DNA of 63,027 bases. Source: Phycisphaerae bacterium (GTDB lineage: Bacteria > Planctomycetota > Phycisphaerae > FEN-1346 > JAACEH01). Of the stretch, positions 59,519 to 63,027 are shown piece by piece. Each line of letters opens with the position of its first letter. The first letter of the stretch is position 1. The stretch is from assembly GCA_012729015.1 (NCBI GenBank), contig JAAYDY010000113.1, positions 76,206-139,232 on the forward strand, written 5' to 3'. The notes beneath the pieces are model-generated. The model had not been told where the DNA came from. It did not search any database and saw only the letters and a list, made by a program, of their open reading frames with translations. The translations under genes and the position numbers were made by a program.

Positions 59519-59566
59519 TTGCAAATCCGTGATTTGTGGGTTCGAGTCCCACCGGCGCCTCCAGCT
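59519..59566 (+). repeat. attR core (right copy of 48-bp direct repeat)
   Basis: Identical to 16189-16236. It is only the 3' part of tRNA-Cys from the anticodon loop onward, so no tRNA is made here. Confidence 0.95.
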
Positions 59567-59753
59567 TTCCCTCACAACCTGCACCATTCAGCGACGCCGT
59601 CATGGCCATGCCGCGGCGTCTGCGTCGTTGCCGGGGCGGGATGCCCGGCTTGCGTGGATTGACCCCGTACGGAACCTCGCATAGACTTCCCAGAAGACGC
59701 GAGGACGCGCGGATGCGTTCCTCCACGACCACAGCCGATGAAGGAGTCAAGCC

Positions 59754-59924
59754 ATGGCCCAATGCCGACCAGGACACGAAGAGCACCTGTGCCAGTTGAT
59801 CGCCACGAACGAGCCACTGGATTCCATCAAGGATCTCGTCAGAGACGCCAGGTTCATCTGCGGGCGCTGCAAGCGAGTCGCTCACGATGAGTGCAACCTG
59901 TGCGATCCTCAGCCGCTGGACTGA
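59754..59924 (+). CDS. Small cysteine-rich host protein
   Basis: The product is 56 residues with AAGGAG 7 bases before the ATG. It starts MAQCRPGHEEHLCQLI and ends CGRCKRVAHDECNLCDPQPL, with seven cysteines including CxxC pairs, likely a zinc-ribbon-like metal site. No family is certain. It is the first host gene right of the prophage. Confidence 0.6.
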   Translation: MAQCRPGHEEHLCQLIATNEPLDSIKDLVRDARFICGRCKRVAHDECNLCDPQPLD

Positions 59925-60030
59925 TCGGCGGAGTCCGTGATCAACCCACGGCGATGCGCGACGGCCGCTGGACATAGGAGGTCCGGCGGCCGTTGTCTTG
60001 TCTAGTGCGGCGGGGCGGTGGGATGCGGGG

Positions 60031-61062
60031 TCATAGCGCGACGGCCTCGCGCAGGGCCGCGAAGAACTCGTCGTAGCGGGTGTTCGAGATGCCTCCGTCG
60101 GTTCCCAGCCGCACGACGACCATTCGCCACTCGGGAATCACGAAACAGTAGTTGTCCTGGTTGCCCTGGATGGCGCAGGTCCGTTCGGTGGCCGAGGGCC
60201 AGAGCCGGCGGCCGGCCGTGTCGGGTCCGTTGGTCCACCAGTAGTAGCCGTAGCGTCCGGGCAACGGGCGGTACCACGCCGCCGCGTCGTGCGGAGGCAG
60301 GGCGGGAGAGGTCTGGGGCGAGGTGGCTTCGCGCAGCCAATGCGAGTCGATCACGCGGCGGCCGTTCCACAGGCCGTCGCAGGCGACGAGCCACCCCAGA
60401 CGTGCCATGGCCCGGGCCGTGATGGCGAGGCCGCAGTCCCACAGCCCCGATCCGCCGCACACGGGCACTCCGCGCAGGCCGGTCAGGGCGTCGAATGTGC
60501 CGAGGCGGCCCCATTGCCACGACGCACCGTCCAGGCCGATGGGGTCGGCGATGCGACGTCGAAACAGCTCGTCCAGCGGCTCGCCGGCGAGCTTCGTCGC
60601 CAGCAGGGCCAGCAGATACGGGTCCCAGGAGTAGTGGAACCTTGTGCCGGGGGCGAACAGCGGCTCGGCCGGCTCCAGCGCCGGCGCGTCGCGCGAGGCC
60701 GCCCGCGGCCGGTATCCGGACGTAAACGTCAGCAGGTGCCGCAGGGTCATCGTCGGGTAGTGCCGCTCCAGCGGCGGATGAATGTCGGCGGCCCGGGTCT
60801 GAACCGTGCAGCGGCCGTCCTCGACAAGCAGCCCCACCGCCAGGCTCAGGATGCTTTTGGTGCACGACCAGACGCCGTGCATGCAATCGACATCGGGGCC
60901 GTGCCACACGAGGCGTCCGTCACGCACGATCGCGCATTGGCTGCTGCCCTGGGGACCGGTGATGCGGACGAGGGCGCGCACCGCCGCAGCCAACCTCTTG
61001 CCGTCGAGGCCGACCGCTGCCGGGGCCGCTTCCTGCCACTGGTCGTCGGGAAACACCGTCAT
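60031..61062 (-). CDS. Class C beta-lactamase-like serine hydrolase
   Basis: The product is 343 residues from ATG 61062 (GGAG upstream); ATG starts further up would add a short non-conserved N-terminus. The catalytic Ser-x-x-Lys is SCTK in VWSCTKSILSLAVGLL, followed by DIHPPLERHYPTMTLRHLLT and a Tyr motif region (FHYSWDPYLLALLATK). This family includes esterases and D-aminopeptidases as well as lactamases, and there is no signal peptide, so a cytoplasmic hydrolase is more likely than resistance. Confidence 0.85.
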   Translation of the reverse strand: MTVFPDDQWQEAAPAAVGLDGKRLAAAVRALVRITGPQGSSQCAIVRDGRLVWHGPDVDCMHGVWSCTKSILSLAVGLLVEDGRCTVQTRAADIHPPLERHYPTMTLRHLLTFTSGYRPRAASRDAPALEPAEPLFAPGTRFHYSWDPYLLALLATKLAGEPLDELFRRRIADPIGLDGASWQWGRLGTFDALTGLRGVPVCGGSGLWDCGLAITARAMARLGWLVACDGLWNGRRVIDSHWLREATSPQTSPALPPHDAAAWYRPLPGRYGYYWWTNGPDTAGRRLWPSATERTCAIQGNQDNYCFVIPEWRMVVVRLGTDGGISNTRYDEFFAALREAVAL

Positions 61063-61520
61063 TGTCGCTCCGTCCTGTGCTGCCGAGAATGCGCCCATTA
61101 TGGTCAGGTGCATCGCGCAACGCAAGGGCGACGGCGCGCGTCATGCGGCTGTGGTCGGGCACGACGGCAGAGTCGCACCGAAGATTTCACGCCACACGCA
61201 TGTCAGTGCCAACACATAATATGTTAACGTAAGGGCCCCGAATGCGCGCGGGAGCGGCTCGAACTCCACTACTGATACGAGGGTGCCGTGCCAGGCGTGT
61301 GCGCCGATGGGGCGAGGCGGCCTCGGTGTTTTCCCAGGGGAAAATGCCCCATGATTGTCCTTATGGTCAGGTCGCGATACGTAGGCCGGGACGACTGTCA
61401 ACCGCCCTGTGCCGCACGGCCCGGCGGCGCGGAAGGGCAGGGCGGTTCGGCGGGGGGGCGGCGCCGCAGGCGCACGTTGCCCCGCTCGGCGTTCGGCGTG
61501 CTTCACGAAAGGAGAAGGTC
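61063..61520. other. Intergenic region before the chemotaxis gene
   Basis: No gene is seen in these 458 bases. A small hairpin with TTTTCC/GGGAAAA-type arms lies at 61329-61344. The A/T-rich patch AACACATAATATGTTAA at 61211-61227 may be part of a promoter, but I find no convincing -35/-10 pair. Confidence 0.35.
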
Positions 61521-63027
61521 ATGAGATTGGCGGTCAAGCTGGCATTGGGGTTTGCCCTGGTCGTGGCGATCATGGTGGCCCTGGGCGTCACGGGGTACGT
61601 CATGTTCATGCGCGTCGAGGATAACGTCTCGACGCTCACGGGGCACCACATTCCCGCCGTGAAGCATTCGACCGGCGTCGAGCGGTTTGCGTTCCAGTGC
61701 ATGGTTGGCCAGAAGGAGTACCTGCTGAAACAGGAGGAGACCACCCGCGCCGCCTCGAAGGAGGATCTGGCGAAGCTGGTCGGCGAGTTGGACGTGCTGA
61801 AGACCGTGGGGACCGAGTACGATGACGCGCGGCTGATTGAGCAATCCGACAAGGTACGCGACAGCGCGGGGCAGTACGGGAAGCTGTACGACGATGCCGT
61901 GGCGGCCCTGGAAACCAGCCGCAAGGCCGGCGACGTGATGTCGGCCAAGGGCCAGGCCGTGTCGATCGAGGCTCGGGCCTACCTGGCCGACAAGCGGGCG
62001 GAGTATGAGGAAGCCACGCGGGCCCTGGCGCTGGCCAACGTCGTCAACGCCACCACGTTCAAGGCTCGCATGAACATGCTCGGCTACATGGCGTACAAGA
62101 CGGACGCCTACTTCCAGGGCGTCGAGCTGTGCCTGGGGCAATTGCTGGAGTTCTACACCCAGCTGGAGACCATGCATCCCAGCGACGAGGAGCGCAAGCA
62201 GATTGCCGCGGCCCGGAAGGCCACGCAACAGTATCTCGCCTCGGCGCGTGCCTGGCGCGATGAGGACAGGAGGGATTCCAGCAGCGAACGTCTCAAGGAA
62301 CTGCTCCAGGACATGATCGACAAGGGCACGCTGGTCCTGAATTGTGCCGGAGAGTACCTGGCCCAGAAGGAGACCCGCGTTCAGACCATCTCCAAGGCCG
62401 TCTTCCTGGTCAATGACGTCGATCAGGCGGCTTACCGCATCCGGCTTCGCGAGAAGCAGTACATGCTGACCCAGAGCGAGACCGACTGGAAGGAACTCAA
62501 TGACCTCGTGAGCGAGCTGAACGGCCTCTTCGCCGACGTCCGGAAGGTCTCGCTGACGGCTGCCGACGAGGAACATATCCAAAAGGCCGAAACGGCGACC
62601 AAGGAGTATCTCGCTGCGGCCACGTCGTGGGTGGACAGCGACAATCGCCTGCGGAAGGAGATTCTGCCCAGGATGGCGCAGCTGGGCGGCGAAGTCCTTG
62701 CCGCCGCTCAGGCGGCCGAAGACAATGCGTGGAAGGAGTCCGACCAGAGCGCTGAGCGGACCACCGATATCGTGGCAAGCTCGTCGCTGATCATCATCAT
62801 TTCGCTGGGCGTCGGCATCGTCGTGGGCGTTCTGGCCACGTATTTCATCACGCGCGGCATCACCCGGCCCATCAACCGCGCCATCGAGAGCCTGGCCTCG
62901 GGTGCCGAGCAGACGGCGGCGGCGTCGGGTCAGGTGTCGGCGTCGAGCCAGTCGCTGGCCGAGGGCTCGAGCGAGCAGGCGGCGAGCCTGGAGGAGACCT
63001 CGTCGAGCATCGAGGAGATGAGCTCGA
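61521..63027 (+). CDS. Methyl-accepting chemotaxis protein (3' end outside window)
   Basis: The visible part is 502 residues with GGAGAA before the ATG. It has an N-terminal transmembrane helix (KLALGFALVVAIMVALGVTG), a large helical sensor like the bimodular HBM type (about 35-410, with two similar halves containing QKEYLL and EKQYML), a second transmembrane helix (SSSLIIIISLGVGIVVGVLA), a short HAMP segment (ITRGITRPINRAIESLASGA) and the start of the signalling coil (QVSASSQSLAEGSSEQAAS). The reading frame is open at the window edge. It would feed the flagellar motor through CheA. Confidence 0.92.
   Translation, partial: MRLAVKLALGFALVVAIMVALGVTGYVMFMRVEDNVSTLTGHHIPAVKHSTGVERFAFQCMVGQKEYLLKQEETTRAASKEDLAKLVGELDVLKTVGTEYDDARLIEQSDKVRDSAGQYGKLYDDAVAALETSRKAGDVMSAKGQAVSIEARAYLADKRAEYEEATRALALANVVNATTFKARMNMLGYMAYKTDAYFQGVELCLGQLLEFYTQLETMHPSDEERKQIAAARKATQQYLASARAWRDEDRRDSSSERLKELLQDMIDKGTLVLNCAGEYLAQKETRVQTISKAVFLVNDVDQAAYRIRLREKQYMLTQSETDWKELNDLVSELNGLFADVRKVSLTAADEEHIQKAETATKEYLAAATSWVDSDNRLRKEILPRMAQLGGEVLAAAQAAEDNAWKESDQSAERTTDIVASSSLIIIISLGVGIVVGVLATYFITRGITRPINRAIESLASGAEQTAAASGQVSASSQSLAEGSSEQAASLEETSSSIEEMSS

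Larger units (their letters stand above)
16189..59566. mobile_element. Integrated 43.3-kb temperate siphovirus-like prophage
   Basis: The element is bounded by a 48-bp identical direct repeat (16189-16236 and 59519-59566), so one unit is 43,330 bp. An integrase lies just inside the left end. Inside are repressor, early, packaging, head, tail and moron genes in standard siphovirus order. The late structural frames are all open, which suggests the prophage is not heavily decayed. Limited decay is seen at 22.98-23.19 and 23.72-23.92 kb. No recognisable endolysin was found. Confidence 0.95.

Noticed and set aside
59519..59566. Second tRNA-Cys gene at the right end
   Set aside because: Only the 3' part from the anticodon loop is present; the 5' half is replaced by phage sequence, so it is the attR remnant.
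60031..61062. Antibiotic-resistance beta-lactamase
   Set aside because: The SxxK fold is shared by many esterases and peptidases; no signal peptide is seen and context gives no sign of resistance.

Overview
The window comes from a high-GC bacterial chromosome, most probably a planctomycete of the Phycisphaerae type. This is inferred from gene content: a flhA-flhF-flhG-fliA flagellar operon with planctomycete-style small genes beside it, a secreted TIGR03790-type protein ending in dockerin-like repeats, PKD-rich secreted proteins, and short palindromic repeats of a kind I associate with these genomes. The window starts inside flhA and ends inside a methyl-accepting chemotaxis protein.

Host left flank (1-16.2 kb). 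The flagellar export and localisation genes flhA, flhF and flhG overlap by 4 bases each and are followed by a small membrane protein, the flagellar sigma factor fliA and a small coiled-coil protein. Two PilZ-domain proteins (c-di-GMP readers) follow, each behind a recognisable promoter. Next are two divergently transcribed secreted proteins, a fused uroporphyrinogen-III methyltransferase/synthase, a small membrane protein and tRNA-Cys.

Integrated prophage (16,189-59,566). A 48-bp direct repeat starting in the anticodon loop of tRNA-Cys marks attL and attR, so the element is 43,330 bp. It is a siphovirus-like temperate phage. From left to right it carries an integrase; a vsr / ParB-like / putative nuclease / cytosine methyltransferase cassette of lower-GC look; a membrane protein; decayed fragments; an XRE repressor with an 11-bp perfect operator; small early genes and a tRNA-Met; an early block with a repeat-rich C5 methyltransferase, a deoxyribosyltransferase-like protein, a Dam-type methylase, a PnuC-like protein, a replication protein with iterons inside its gene, a Gp37/Gp68 radical-SAM-like protein, a second small tyrosine recombinase and a ParB-methyltransferase fusion; a VapBC-like module; an amidoligase/HARE-HTH pair on the other strand; then packaging, head and tail genes. 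The late genes include a terminase with a fused N-terminal HTH, a lambda-type portal, a protease-scaffold-capsid fusion, a DUF2190 protein, a holin-like protein, a LamG protein, a candidate one-protein spanin, duplicated tail-tube genes, tail chaperones with a -1 frameshift signal, a tape measure and distal tail proteins. Two leftward morons end the prophage. Short 12-bp-spaced repeats near both ends look like integrase arm sites.

Host right flank (59.57-63 kb). It holds a small cysteine-rich protein, a class-C beta-lactamase-like serine hydrolase and the start of a chemotaxis receptor.

The strongest candidates for something new are the vsr/ParB/nuclease/methyltransferase cassette, the combined DNA-modification gene set of the early region together with the amidoligase/HARE-HTH pair, and the candidate u-spanin. 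All identifications are from reading the sequence; no database search was run.
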